A stretch of 33,112 bases of DNA. It comes from Bacteroidales bacterium. GTDB taxonomy: Bacteria; Bacteroidota; Bacteroidia; Bacteroidales; F082. The stretch lies in assembly GCA_017645245.1 (NCBI GenBank), contig JAGCPG010000119.1:1-33112 (forward strand), given 5' to 3'. This document shows, one piece after another, positions 12,172 through 22,048 of the stretch. The position numbers and the translations under genes were made by a program. The notes beneath the pieces are model-generated. The model was not told where the DNA came from. It saw nothing but the letters and a program-made list of their open reading frames with translations, and did no database searches. Each line of letters starts with the position of its first letter. Position 1 is the first letter of the stretch.

Positions 12172-14466
12172 CCAAACAACGGAAATGGATGATTAGGACA
12201 GGCCTGCTTTTGGCAGGCCTGTTTCTTCTTTTTCTGTGTATCCCTGTCCCCAAGTTCGATGATCCCTATTCCACCGTTCTTACGGCCAAAAACGGGGAAC
12301 TGCTGGGTGCCCGTATCGCCGATGACGGACAATGGCGCTTCCCGGCTTCCAACTGTTATTCAGAGAAGTATATCGCCTGTCTCGTCGAGTTTGAGGACCA
12401 ACAGTTTTTCCGCCATCATGGCTTCAATCCCGTCGCCTTTTTCCAAGCCATGGTTGAAAACGCAAGGGCGGGCAAGGTGGTTAGGGGAGGGAGCACCATC
12501 TCGATGCAGGTCGTCCGACTCGCTCGAAAAAACAAGCCTAGGACATATAGTGAGAAGCTTTTGGAGGTGATACTCGCCATCCGTCTGGAGCTGCGCTATA
12601 CCAAAAAGGAAATCCTTGACCTTTATGTCGCCCATGCGCCTTTTGGCGGCAATGTGGTGGGCATCGACGCGGCTGCTTGGCGCTATTTTCATACTACCCC
12701 CGACCAGCTGACGTGGAGCGAGGCCGCTACTCTGGCAGTGCTTCCTAACTCGCCCGCCATGATCCATCCCGGACGCTCTAGGGAACGGCTGCTTGACAAG
12801 CGCGACGCCCTATTGTTCCGAATGACCGATCCAAAGGCTTTCATCCCGAGAAAATACCGTGTTTTGTCCTTGAGCCATAACGACTGTGAACTGGCGATGA
12901 TGGAAAAGCTGCCGATGAAACCTTACGACATGCCCCAGCTGGCTTACCATTACCTGATGGATCAGGAGAAAAGCCATAAGGGCGAACAAATCCATTGCGA
13001 CTTGGATTATCGGCTGCAAAGCAACATAACGGAGATCATGGATCGGCATCATCAGGCCAACACGCTGAACCAGATCGAAAATGCGGCGGTGTATGTGGTT
13101 GACTATCTGTCGAATGAGGTAGTGGCTTACGTGGGCAACAACGCCAAGGCGAAAGACGCCGCCATGGTTGACATGGTGAAGGCCCAGCGCTCTACAGGCA
13201 GCATCATGAAGCCGTTCCTCTATGCCGCCATGCTCGACGAGGGTACTTTGCTTCCGACCATGCTGCTGCCCGACGTTCCGATGAACCTGTCGGGGTTCAC
13301 CCCTAAGAATTACTCAGGGCAATACTGGGGAGTGGTGCCAGCCGATGAGGCCTTGCAACACTCGCTGAACGCCCCGTTTGTCTATCTGTTGAAGGAATAC
13401 GGCCACCAGCGTTTCCATGGCTTGTTGAAGCGGCTCAACCTGTCGGGCATCGTGTTCGACAGCGATCACTACGGACTCTCCCTGATCGTGGGCGGTGCCG
13501 AAGCTTCGCTTTTCGATCTGGTGAACGCATACGCCAACATGGGCAGGAAGCTTGCCTCAGCGGTGAACGAGAGCTTTTTGGAACCGGTTCCCGACAATAT
13601 TTCCCCATTTTCAGCCGACGCCATCGCCATCACCTTCGATGTGATGAAAGGCCTGACGCGACCTACCAACCAGACGGGATGGAGCGGCTTCTCCTCGTCG
13701 AAGCAGGTGGCCTGGAAGACGGGCACCAGCTTCGGTTTCAAGGATGCCTGGACCATTGGCTTGACCGACCGTTATGTCATCGGAGTATGGGTGGGCAACG
13801 CCAATGGCGAGGGCCGTCCCGGCTTGACCGGCGTGGGCGTTGCTGCCCCGTTGATGTTCGATGTGGCGGCACTGCTGAAGGACAGCTATACCTATCCGCC
13901 TTCCACGGCTACCGCCATCGAGGTAGAGGTGTGCGCTGAGTCGGGCTATCCCAATTCAGAAATCTGCAAGCATACCAAGAAGGTGATGATGCCCGATGTG
14001 GAGATCAAGACAGGCGTTTGCCCCTATCATAGGAAGGTTTTCCTCGATTCCACCCGACAATACCAAGTGTTACCCGACTGCTATCCCGTCGACCAGCGCT
14101 GCTACGAGTCCTATTTCGTGTTGCCGCCCGTCATGGAGTGGTTCTACAAAAAACACTCCGCCCTGTACCGTCCGTTGCCGATGCTCTATCCTCGTTGCGC
14201 TACTGCCCATCCCGACGATGTGATGGCATTCGTCTATCCCAAGTCGGACGCAAGAGTCACCATCCCCATCGGCATCACAGGCGAACGACAGCAGATCATC
14301 TTCGAAATCGCCCACCGCAACCCCAGGAAAACCATTTACTGGACACTGAACGATGTGTTTCTCGGAAAGACCTGGCTGAACCACCAAATGCCCATCGATG
14401 TGGAGAAAGGAACCTACCGGTTGCGCTGCGTTGACGAAGATGGGGTGGAACTAAACAGAAAGATCG

Positions 14467-14477
<11 letters not shown>
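12168..14477 (+). CDS. pbpC: Penicillin-binding protein 1C
   Basis: Bifunctional peptidoglycan glycosyltransferase/transpeptidase, 769 aa, anchored by one N-terminal membrane helix (about residues 7-24). The GT51 domain shows the catalytic motif 'EFEDQQFFRHHG' (catalytic Glu76), 'RGGSTISMQ' and 'KKEILDLYVAHAPFG'. The transpeptidase domain has SIMK (nucleophile Ser345, Lys348), SLN (Ser399-Asn401) and KTGTS (Lys517). The last 180 or so residues form the PBP1C-specific C-terminal region, with several Cys and an Ig-like end. The ATG at 12168 overlaps the alpha-2-macroglobulin stop (ATGA). An upstream in-frame start at 12105 lies inside the preceding gene and would put 21 polar residues before the membrane anchor, so it is rejected. 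All catalytic residues are present. Confidence 0.95.
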
Positions 14478-15992
<1,515 letters not shown>

Positions 15993-16015
15993 AGAAATAG
16001 GAGAAATTTGATATC

Positions 16016-18037
16016 ATGAAAAGAATTAATTTCTTGAAAGTCATTGTATTAGTGGTATTCGCATGGCTGTCAACAACAGCTTTTGCCCAATCCAAGCTTG
16101 ACAAGCAAGTGTTGATGACCATCGGCAAAGAGAAAGTCACAGTGAAGGAATTCACCGATGTTTATTCCAAGAACAACTTGAAAAGCGATGTCATTGAGAA
16201 GAAATCCGTGGATGAGTATCTGGACCTTTTCGTGAATTTCCGTATGAAGGTCATGGAGGCCTACGCTATGGGATTGGATACGAACGCCAAGTTCAAGAAG
16301 GAATTGGAAGGTTACCGCAAGCAGCTGGCCAAGCCCTACTTCACCAATGAAGAGATCAGCGAGGAGCTCGTTGAGGAGGCTTATCAGCGCAAACTCAAGG
16401 ACATCAGGGCTTCGCATATCCTGATCACTTGTGATAAGCACGCTCTTCCGGCCGACACCTTGAAGGCCTACAACAAAGCGATGGATGCTAGGAAGAAGGC
16501 TTTGAACGGAGAGGACTTTGGCGATCTGGCCGTTGCCTACTCACAAGATCCTTCGGCACGCGATACCAAGGCCACCGAAAACACTCCGGCCCGTAAGGGC
16601 AACCGTGGCGACTTGGGCTATTTTACCGTGTTCGACATGGTGTACCCGTTTGAGACTGGCGCCTATAACACCAAGGTGGGTGAAATCTCCATGCCCGTTC
16701 GCACCGACTTCGGATATCATGTCATCAAAGTGGCCAGCGTGACGGACGCTCTCGGATCCATCCAAGCGGCGCATATCTTTCTTCAAGTCGCTCCTGACGC
16801 TTCAGAGGAGACCATCCAGCAAACCAAGACGAAAGCCGACAACATCTACGCTGAGTTGATGGCGCAGGACGGGAAGAACTGGAACGACGCTGTCAGCAGG
16901 TATTCCGACGACAGGGGTTCTGTGTCCCGCAATGGCTCCCTGATGCCATTCACGGTCAACCGCATCGTGCCAGAGTTCATTGAGACGATCAAGCAGATGC
17001 AACCCGGTGAGATCTCCAAGCCGATCCGCACCAACTATGGCTTCCATATCATTAAACTGAACAACTATTCGGGCGTGGGAAGCTTCGAAAAGGAACGTAC
17101 CGCTCTCGCCGAACGCGTCCAGAAGGACATGCGTTCCAAGAAGTCGGAAGAGGTAGTGCTGCAGCAGATCAAGAAGGAATATGGCTTCAAGACCAACGAC
17201 AAGAACCTCACTGACTTCATGACTTCGATCGACAGTTCGATTCTGAGAGGTGAGTTCGTTCCTGCCAAGGATGCCAAGCTTGGCGCCACCCTGTTCACCA
17301 TTGGCAAGAAAACCGTGACCGTTGGCGATTTCGCGGAGTATATCAAATCGAAGAATGCCAAGGTGCGTGGCGGCATCCCGATTCAGGTGTACGCTTACCA
17401 GCTTTACGACTCCTTCCAGAGCCAAGCGGTGATCGACTATGCCGATGAGCATCTAGAGGAACGCTATCCTGAGTTCAAGAGCCTGGTGCAGGAGTACAAC
17501 GACGGCATCCTGCTCTTCGACCTGATGGACAAGGAAGTCTGGAACAAGGCGGTTGAGGATACTGCCGGCCTTCAGGAATTCTATGCCAAGAACACCGACA
17601 AATACATGTGGAAAGACCGTGTCAAGGCCTGCGTCATTACCGTGAACAAGCCAGAGTCGCTGCCAAAAGTCAAGGAATACCTGGCTGAAGGCGTGCCGTT
17701 CGATAGCCTGAGGAAAGTGCTGGTTCGCGACACTGTCGGCCATGTGACTGTGCGCAATGCCTTCTTCCAGCGTGGCGACAACCAGTTTGTGGATGAAACC
17801 GAATGGAAAGCTGGCGCCAGCAAGGAAATCCCTTCAACGGTGGACCAATCAACGGTAATCGTCAACATCATCGAGGTACGCAAGCCCGAACCGAAGACCT
17901 TGCGTGAGGCCAAAGGTTTGGTGACTTCCGATTATCAGTTGGAACTGGAGGAAAAATGGATGGACAAGCTGCACAAGAAATACCCTGTGAAAATTGACCA
18001 GACCGTCCTCGAAAAAGTCAAAGCGCTCTATCAATGA
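16016..18037 (+). CDS. Periplasmic peptidyl-prolyl isomerase with two PpiC domains, 673 aa
   Basis: A SurA/PpiD-like folding factor. Residues 1-25 are a signal peptide ending AFAQ. A helical chaperone-like N domain covers about residues 30-125. Two parvulin (PpiC) domains follow: residues 130-238 ('IRASHILITCD' to 'TDFGYHVIKV') and 250-345 ('QAAHIFLQ' to 'TNYGFHIIKLNN'). The remaining 330 residues are a long C-terminal extension of mixed helical and beta character that I do not recognise. The likely role is helping outer-membrane proteins fold in transit. The gene overlaps the next one by 4 bp (ATGA), and the three consecutive genes look like one folding module. The family assignment is firm; the specific clients are unknown. 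Confidence 0.87.
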   Translation: MKRINFLKVIVLVVFAWLSTTAFAQSKLDKQVLMTIGKEKVTVKEFTDVYSKNNLKSDVIEKKSVDEYLDLFVNFRMKVMEAYAMGLDTNAKFKKELEGYRKQLAKPYFTNEEISEELVEEAYQRKLKDIRASHILITCDKHALPADTLKAYNKAMDARKKALNGEDFGDLAVAYSQDPSARDTKATENTPARKGNRGDLGYFTVFDMVYPFETGAYNTKVGEISMPVRTDFGYHVIKVASVTDALGSIQAAHIFLQVAPDASEETIQQTKTKADNIYAELMAQDGKNWNDAVSRYSDDRGSVSRNGSLMPFTVNRIVPEFIETIKQMQPGEISKPIRTNYGFHIIKLNNYSGVGSFEKERTALAERVQKDMRSKKSEEVVLQQIKKEYGFKTNDKNLTDFMTSIDSSILRGEFVPAKDAKLGATLFTIGKKTVTVGDFAEYIKSKNAKVRGGIPIQVYAYQLYDSFQSQAVIDYADEHLEERYPEFKSLVQEYNDGILLFDLMDKEVWNKAVEDTAGLQEFYAKNTDKYMWKDRVKACVITVNKPESLPKVKEYLAEGVPFDSLRKVLVRDTVGHVTVRNAFFQRGDNQFVDETEWKAGASKEIPSTVDQSTVIVNIIEVRKPEPKTLREAKGLVTSDYQLELEEKWMDKLHKKYPVKIDQTVLEKVKALYQ

Positions 18038-18885
18038 GAAAGATAGCCTTTGTTTTGGGTGTCGTGTTGATGCTTTCAGCCACAAGCTGTCGCGATTACA
18101 TCATGCAATCGGACCATATTGTGGTGGCTGAGTGCTATGGCAACAAGCTCTATCCGGAGGACTTGGAAGGCGTGGTTCCCGCTGATGCGTCCAAAATGGA
18201 CAGTCTGGCACGAGTGAACGACTTCATCGATTCATGGATCCGCCACCAGCTGTTGATCCATCAGGCTGAAATCAACCTGACTCCCGAACAGCGCGACTTC
18301 TCGAAACAATTGCAGGACTATAACAATTCGCTGCTGATCTATGCCTACGAGACCCAGATCATTGAGCAGTATCTCGATACTGTCGTGACCGAGGATGAGA
18401 TCGCGGCTTTCTATGAAGAGAACATGGGCAACTTTCAGTTGCGATCGACCATGGTGAAGGTTGTTTACGTCATCCTGAAGGACGATTGCAAACATAAGAA
18501 GGATTTCCAGCAGATCATGAGCAACCGCGACACGCTGATGCTGCCCCAGTTGGATGTCCTGGCCCGTCAGTATGCGGTTTCCAGCTCCCTTGATGTGGAC
18601 AGCTGGATTCGGCTCGACGATTTGCTGGAGACGGTTCCCATGGAGATCTACAACACGGAGAGCTTCCTGAAAAAGAACCGTTTTGTCTCCTTTGAGAACG
18701 ACAATCTCGTGTACATGGTACGTTTTGAGGACCATCTGATGGAAGAAAGCGTCTCGCCTCTAGAAATCGAAAGTGATAACATCAAGAATATCATTTTGTT
18801 GAGAAGAAAGAAGGATCTGCTTTCGCAGATTAATGTGGAGCTTTACAAGAAAGCGGTGAAGGAAAAAGTATTTGAAATCTATTAA
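18034..18885 (+). CDS. SurA-N-like lipoprotein without a PPIase domain, 283 aa
   Basis: The N-terminus is a lipoprotein signal with lipobox 'SATSC' (Cys19), so the protein is probably anchored to a periplasmic membrane face. The sequence 'SLARVNDFIDSWIRHQLLIH' followed by helical segments and 'TEDEIAAFYEENMGNF' matches the layout of SurA/PpiD N-terminal chaperone domains, which end with an ExEIxxYYEEN helix entering the first parvulin domain. No parvulin motif (HIL or GFHII) follows. It lies between two true PPIases, overlapping the first by 4 bp and sitting 10 bp before the second. It probably acts as a chaperone or scaffold in the same pathway. Automated annotation might call it a PPIase, but the catalytic domain is not visible. 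Confidence 0.72.
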   Translation: MRKIAFVLGVVLMLSATSCRDYIMQSDHIVVAECYGNKLYPEDLEGVVPADASKMDSLARVNDFIDSWIRHQLLIHQAEINLTPEQRDFSKQLQDYNNSLLIYAYETQIIEQYLDTVVTEDEIAAFYEENMGNFQLRSTMVKVVYVILKDDCKHKKDFQQIMSNRDTLMLPQLDVLARQYAVSSSLDVDSWIRLDDLLETVPMEIYNTESFLKKNRFVSFENDNLVYMVRFEDHLMEESVSPLEIESDNIKNIILLRRKKDLLSQINVELYKKAVKEKVFEIY

Positions 18886-18895
18886 TTTTGTTGTT

Positions 18896-20281
18896 ATGTC
18901 GAAAAAAACTCCTTTGATTATTGTCGCGATATTGATGACGGCTTTTGCGGCTATGGCTCAGGAAGGCAAGACCCAGGTGATCGATAAGGTGGTGGCCGTG
19001 GTCGGAAAGAACATCATACTTCAGTCGGATATCGAGAGCCAATACATCCAGTATAGGATGCAGGGATCCATCGAGGGTAGTTCCTCGGCCATGCGTTGCG
19101 CCATCCTGGAAGAACTGCTGTTCCAGAAACTGATGCTCAATCAAGCTGAGATGGATAGTATCGTCGTTACCGACGCCGAAGTCGACGTGGAGTTGAATCG
19201 CCGTATCACCGAGTTGATCGGTCGTGCGGGCTCGCAAGAGAAGCTGGAGTCGATATTCAATAAAACCATGGCTGAGATCAAGGATGAATTGCGCCGCCTG
19301 GTCAAGGAAAAGACCTTGCAAGACCGAGTCAGGGCCGACATCTTGAATGGGGTGACGGTGGCTCCAGCCGAAGTCAAGGCCTTTTACCGCAGCCTGCCTG
19401 ATGACAGCATCCCCATGGTCGACACCGAATATGAGATCATGCAGATCGTGAAACGTCCGCCGGTCAGCGTTGACGAGAAGCTTGCCGTGAAGGATCAGCT
19501 GTATCAGATCCGCAAGCGTATCCTCGAAGGGGAAAGCAGCTTCTCCGCCATGGCGGTGCTGTATTCCGAAGATCCGGGCTCGGCTCGTAAGGGTGGTGAG
19601 CTGGGATTCACCGGTCGCGGCGAGTTCGCTCCTGAATTCGAGGTCGTGGCCTTCAACCTTAAAGACGGTGAGATTTCGGAAGTCGTTGAGACACAGTTTG
19701 GTTTCCATATCATCCAATTGATTGAGCGTCGTGACGACTACGTCAACTGCCGTCACATCCTGATGACTCCCAAGGTGCCTGTGGAGGCGCTGGAAAAGGC
19801 TCAAGCCGACCTGGATTCGGCTGCCATGCTGATCCGCAACGGCGACATGACCTTTGAGGAGGCTTGCAAGAAGTTCAGCGACGACGATTCGAAGACCAAC
19901 GGCGGTTATATCGTCAATCCCATCGAGGGTGGCTACAGGATCACCATTTCAGAGATTCAGGAACTCGGTGAATACCCGTCTTTCGGTGAGTTCAAGAATC
20001 TGGCTTTTGTCATCAGCAAACTCAATGTCGGTGAGGTAAGCTCGCCGCTGCCCATGACCACCAACGACGGCAAGGACGCTTTCCGCCTGGTGATGGTGAA
20101 GAAGAAAGTCGACGCCCACAAAGCCACTTTGGAGAATGACTATTCGCGCATTCAGACATGGGCAATGAACCAGAAAAACCAAACGGTGATCAAGAACTGG
20201 ATCCGCTCCAAGGCGAAGAAGGCCTTCATCCGCATCGATGAGGACTTTGCCGACTGCGACTTCCAGTTTCAATGGCAATGA
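18896..20281 (+). CDS. surA: SurA-type peptidyl-prolyl isomerase, 461 aa
   Basis: A periplasmic chaperone/isomerase for outer-membrane proteins. Residues 1-22 are a signal peptide ending in AMAQ. 'VIDKVVAVVGKNIILQSDIE' is the diagnostic SurA N-terminal motif. A helical chaperone domain runs to about residue 165, then two parvulin domains cover about 176-280 ('GELGFTGRGEFAPEFE', 'TQFGFHIIQL') and 282-395 ('VNCRHILMTPK', 'NGGYIVNP'). Of the three folding genes this best matches canonical SurA in length and order. ATG 18896 is preferred because it gives a clean signal peptide; an in-frame TTG at 18872 lies within the previous gene. The stop overlaps the MoxR start. Confidence 0.87.
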   Translation: MSKKTPLIIVAILMTAFAAMAQEGKTQVIDKVVAVVGKNIILQSDIESQYIQYRMQGSIEGSSSAMRCAILEELLFQKLMLNQAEMDSIVVTDAEVDVELNRRITELIGRAGSQEKLESIFNKTMAEIKDELRRLVKEKTLQDRVRADILNGVTVAPAEVKAFYRSLPDDSIPMVDTEYEIMQIVKRPPVSVDEKLAVKDQLYQIRKRILEGESSFSAMAVLYSEDPGSARKGGELGFTGRGEFAPEFEVVAFNLKDGEISEVVETQFGFHIIQLIERRDDYVNCRHILMTPKVPVEALEKAQADLDSAAMLIRNGDMTFEEACKKFSDDDSKTNGGYIVNPIEGGYRITISEIQELGEYPSFGEFKNLAFVISKLNVGEVSSPLPMTTNDGKDAFRLVMVKKKVDAHKATLENDYSRIQTWAMNQKNQTVIKNWIRSKAKKAFIRIDEDFADCDFQFQWQ

Positions 20282-21282
20282 CAATCAAAAACAATGTTTT
20301 AACCCAGAATTCAATAGAGATGTACAGTTCAGATGTTGAAGGCGCCAAGGCTCTGGTTGAGAAGTATGCCAAGTTGCGTGCTGAGATAGGGAAGGTGATC
20401 GTGGGACAGGATGAGATCATCCATAACACCATTCTTTCCATTTTTTGTCAGGGACATGTGTTGCTGGTTGGCGTTCCCGGCCTTGCCAAGACCTTGTTGG
20501 TCAATACGATTGGACAGGCTTTGGGACTGAGTTTCAGCCGTATCCAGTTCACGCCCGACTTGATGCCTTCCGACATCGTCGGCACGGAGATTCTCGATGA
20601 GTCGCGGCAGTTCCGCTTCATCAAGGGGCCGGTGTTCGCCAACATCATTTTGGCTGACGAGATCAACCGTACGCCGCCCAAGACCCAGGCCGCCTTACTG
20701 GAGGCCATGCAGGAACGCAGCGTGACGGTGTCTGGAAAGACTTATCGTCTTCAGGAGCCGTTTTTCGTGCTGGCCACCCAGAACCCGATAGAGCAGGAGG
20801 GAACCTATCCTTTGCCTGAAGCACAATTGGACCGTTTCATGTTCAACCTCATGCTCGATTATCCTTCGTATGAGGAGGAGGTGGAGATCGTGAAGAACAC
20901 CACCGTAGGTCGTGATGCCAAGGTGGAGCCTGTGCTATCGCCCGAGGAGATCGTCTATTTCCAGCAGTTAGTGCGTCGCGTGCCTGTATCGGATCATGTT
21001 TATGAATACGCTGTTTCCCTTTCGGCCAAGACGCGTCCGCACACTTCTTCGGCACATGACTGGGCGAACCGTTTCCTCAGCTGGGGCGCTGGCCCGCGTG
21101 CCTCGCAATACCTCATCATCGGTGCCAAGGCCAACGCTTTGTTGGCGGGAAAATACTCACCCGACATCGAGGATGTCCAGAAGGTGGCCGTGCCGATCCT
21201 TCGTCACAGGATCATCCGAAACTACACGGCCGAGGCCGAGGGCGTTAGCATCGAAGACATCATCAACGAACTGACCAAATAA
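20278..21282 (+). CDS. MoxR-family AAA+ ATPase
   Basis: A 334-aa cytoplasmic AAA+ ATPase of the MoxR family, thought to act as a chaperone-like activator of metalloprotein or envelope complexes. The Walker A variant is GVPGLAKT (Lys71), Walker B is 'IILADEINR', sensor 1 is 'VLATQNPIEQEGTYPLPEAQ' and the arginine region is 'LDRFMF'. The lid domain makes up the C-terminal third. Starts at 20272, 20278 and 20320 are all possible; 20278 gives the ATGA overlap with surA seen elsewhere in this window. MoxR genes usually precede a DUF58 protein and VWA-domain genes. Here a terminator follows 2 bp after the stop, so none is in this operon. Confidence 0.9.
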   Translation: MTIKNNVLTQNSIEMYSSDVEGAKALVEKYAKLRAEIGKVIVGQDEIIHNTILSIFCQGHVLLVGVPGLAKTLLVNTIGQALGLSFSRIQFTPDLMPSDIVGTEILDESRQFRFIKGPVFANIILADEINRTPPKTQAALLEAMQERSVTVSGKTYRLQEPFFVLATQNPIEQEGTYPLPEAQLDRFMFNLMLDYPSYEEEVEIVKNTTVGRDAKVEPVLSPEEIVYFQQLVRRVPVSDHVYEYAVSLSAKTRPHTSSAHDWANRFLSWGAGPRASQYLIIGAKANALLAGKYSPDIEDVQKVAVPILRHRIIRNYTAEAEGVSIEDIINELTK

Positions 21283-21283
21283 A

Positions 21284-21313
21284 AAACAGCCTGGAGTGAT
21301 CCAGGCTGTTTTT
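21284..21313. terminator. Bidirectional terminator between moxR and the HTH gene
   Basis: A perfect stem of at least 12 bp (AAACAGCCTGGA with TCCAGGCTGTTT) has the 4-nt loop GTGA at 21296-21299. It is flanked by A residues on the left and T residues on the right, so it can act as an intrinsic terminator for both the plus-strand moxR operon and the converging minus-strand HTH gene that ends at 21338. Confidence 0.9.
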
Positions 21314-21337
21314 ATATCAATAGTTCCGATAATCAGA

Positions 21338-21655
21338 TCAGATGCCGGGATTGGCAGAAATCTTTCTCTTGGCTTCCTTTGAGAAGATGGAGAAGAAGTC
21401 GCGGTGCAGAATCACGGAGATGCGCATCAACAGCTCGGTGTCGATGTCCTGACGACGGAAGATGTTGTACACATTGGTACGGTCGCAATCCAGTTTGCGA
21501 GCCAACCATGAAACGGTGCGCTCCTGGTTTTTCAATTCTTGTTGGATGAGAGTGCCGATAAAGATTGCATTTTCGTCACCTTCAGCAGCAGTTGCTCTTT
21601 TTGCCCTAGGCTTTCTCGTGCCTTTCTTGGTCTCTTTGATCTCGTTTTTTTCCAT
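21338..21655 (-). CDS. Small HTH DNA-binding protein, 105 aa
   Basis: The product has a Lys/Arg-rich N-terminal tail (residues 1-22). A compact helix-turn-helix follows near residues 45-70: 'RTVSWLARKLDCDRTNVYNI', then 'FRRQDIDTELLMRISVILHR' and 'DFF'. This resembles the short XRE-like regulators common in Bacteroidota, where the recognition helix is followed by an 'L(M/Q)RISxxLxxDFF' helix. ATG 21655 is chosen; an in-frame GTG at 21700 lies in the structured leader and is unlikely. No neighbouring operon gene exists on this strand, so the target is unknown. Autoregulation or control through the long leader RNA is plausible. Transcription ends at the bidirectional terminator 25 bp downstream. 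Confidence 0.78.
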   Translation of the reverse strand: MEKNEIKETKKGTRKPRAKRATAAEGDENAIFIGTLIQQELKNQERTVSWLARKLDCDRTNVYNIFRRQDIDTELLMRISVILHRDFFSIFSKEAKRKISANPGI

Positions 21656-21682
21656 TGTTTTGTTTGTTTTGTTGGCATCTCC

Positions 21683-21967
21683 CGAAAAATGTGGGACCAC
21701 TACCTACATTCGCAGAAGCCTAGATCATAAACTGCTCGTCTCATAGTGCATCCCACATCCATACAGATGGCGGACCACTAGTGCTATTGAGACGATGCTT
21801 TCCGACGTTATTAGGTTTCCCTAACTTGTCAAAAAGAAAATGTTTCTAGGCTTTTTCTTTTTGAATGTAAAATAATCACTAATGCCGTTGGTTATGTTAA
21901 TTTAAAACTATGTTCTCTCTTGTTTCTTTACCTTTTTTTTCGATGTTAAATGTTTCTAACTCTTTTT
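21683..21967 (-). promoter_or_regulatory. Structured 5' leader of HTH gene, attenuator-like
   Basis: This stretch lies within a gap (21656-22044) with no protein gene of normal size. On the minus strand it is the predicted untranslated leader of the HTH gene. Visible pairings in reading order are: an A/T-rich hairpin, arms 21853-21864 and 21829-21840; a hairpin TTAGG-GAAA-CCTAA at 21811-21824; hairpin A, pairing 21788-21794 with 21737-21743 (7 bp), 21776-21780 with 21744-21748 (5 bp) and short inner stems; and alternative hairpin B, pairing 21744-21758 with 21689-21702 (13 bp with a small internal loop), followed by five U (21685-21689). A and B share segment 21744-21753 and exclude each other. 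The function is inferred, and I recognise no named RNA family. It could equally be a free small RNA of about 285 nt. Confidence 0.55.
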
Positions 21968-21973
21968 GCAATG

Positions 21974-22005
21974 CAAATATAGCAATATGTAATTCATATT
22001 GTCAA
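21974..22005 (-). promoter_or_regulatory. Promoter for the HTH gene and its leader
   Basis: On the minus strand the -33 TTG (22003-22005) and the -7 TATATTTG (21974-21981) are separated by 21 bp, a full match to TAnnTTTG. The predicted start near 21967 leaves a leader of about 310 nt before the ATG at 21655, far longer than the other leaders in this window. Confidence 0.75.
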
Positions 22006-22011
22006 TAAAAT

Positions 22012-22048
22012 CAAAATAAAAATGTAATTTAGAAAGATTCTAAATTAC
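22012..22048 (-). terminator. Terminator of the rsfS-ftsH-LUD operon
   Basis: On the minus strand an 11-bp perfect stem (GTAATTTAGAA with TTCTAAATTAC, 22024-22048) with a 3-nt loop is followed by the T-rich run ATTTTTATTTT. The TAA stop of the LUD gene (22045-22047) lies inside the upstream arm of the stem. The stem is A/T-rich and so of moderate strength. Confidence 0.7.

Noticed and set aside
21689..21780. The repeated GGACCACTA sequence as a CRISPR, transposon end or attachment site
   Set aside because: There are only two 9-bp copies, with no spacers, transposase, integrase or target duplication nearby. Competing RNA pairing explains the repeat better.
21705..21864. A plus-strand small RNA ending in a T-rich tract
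   Set aside because: The closing complementarity also exists on the plus strand, but no TAnnTTTG promoter precedes it there, whereas the minus strand has a consensus promoter at 21974-22005.
21656..21967. tmRNA, SRP RNA or 6S RNA in the long gap
   Set aside because: No tRNA-like ends, no SRP GGAAG-type loop context and no 6S-like single long hairpin with central bubble could be recognised. A 6S-type assignment cannot be fully excluded without a covariance-model search.
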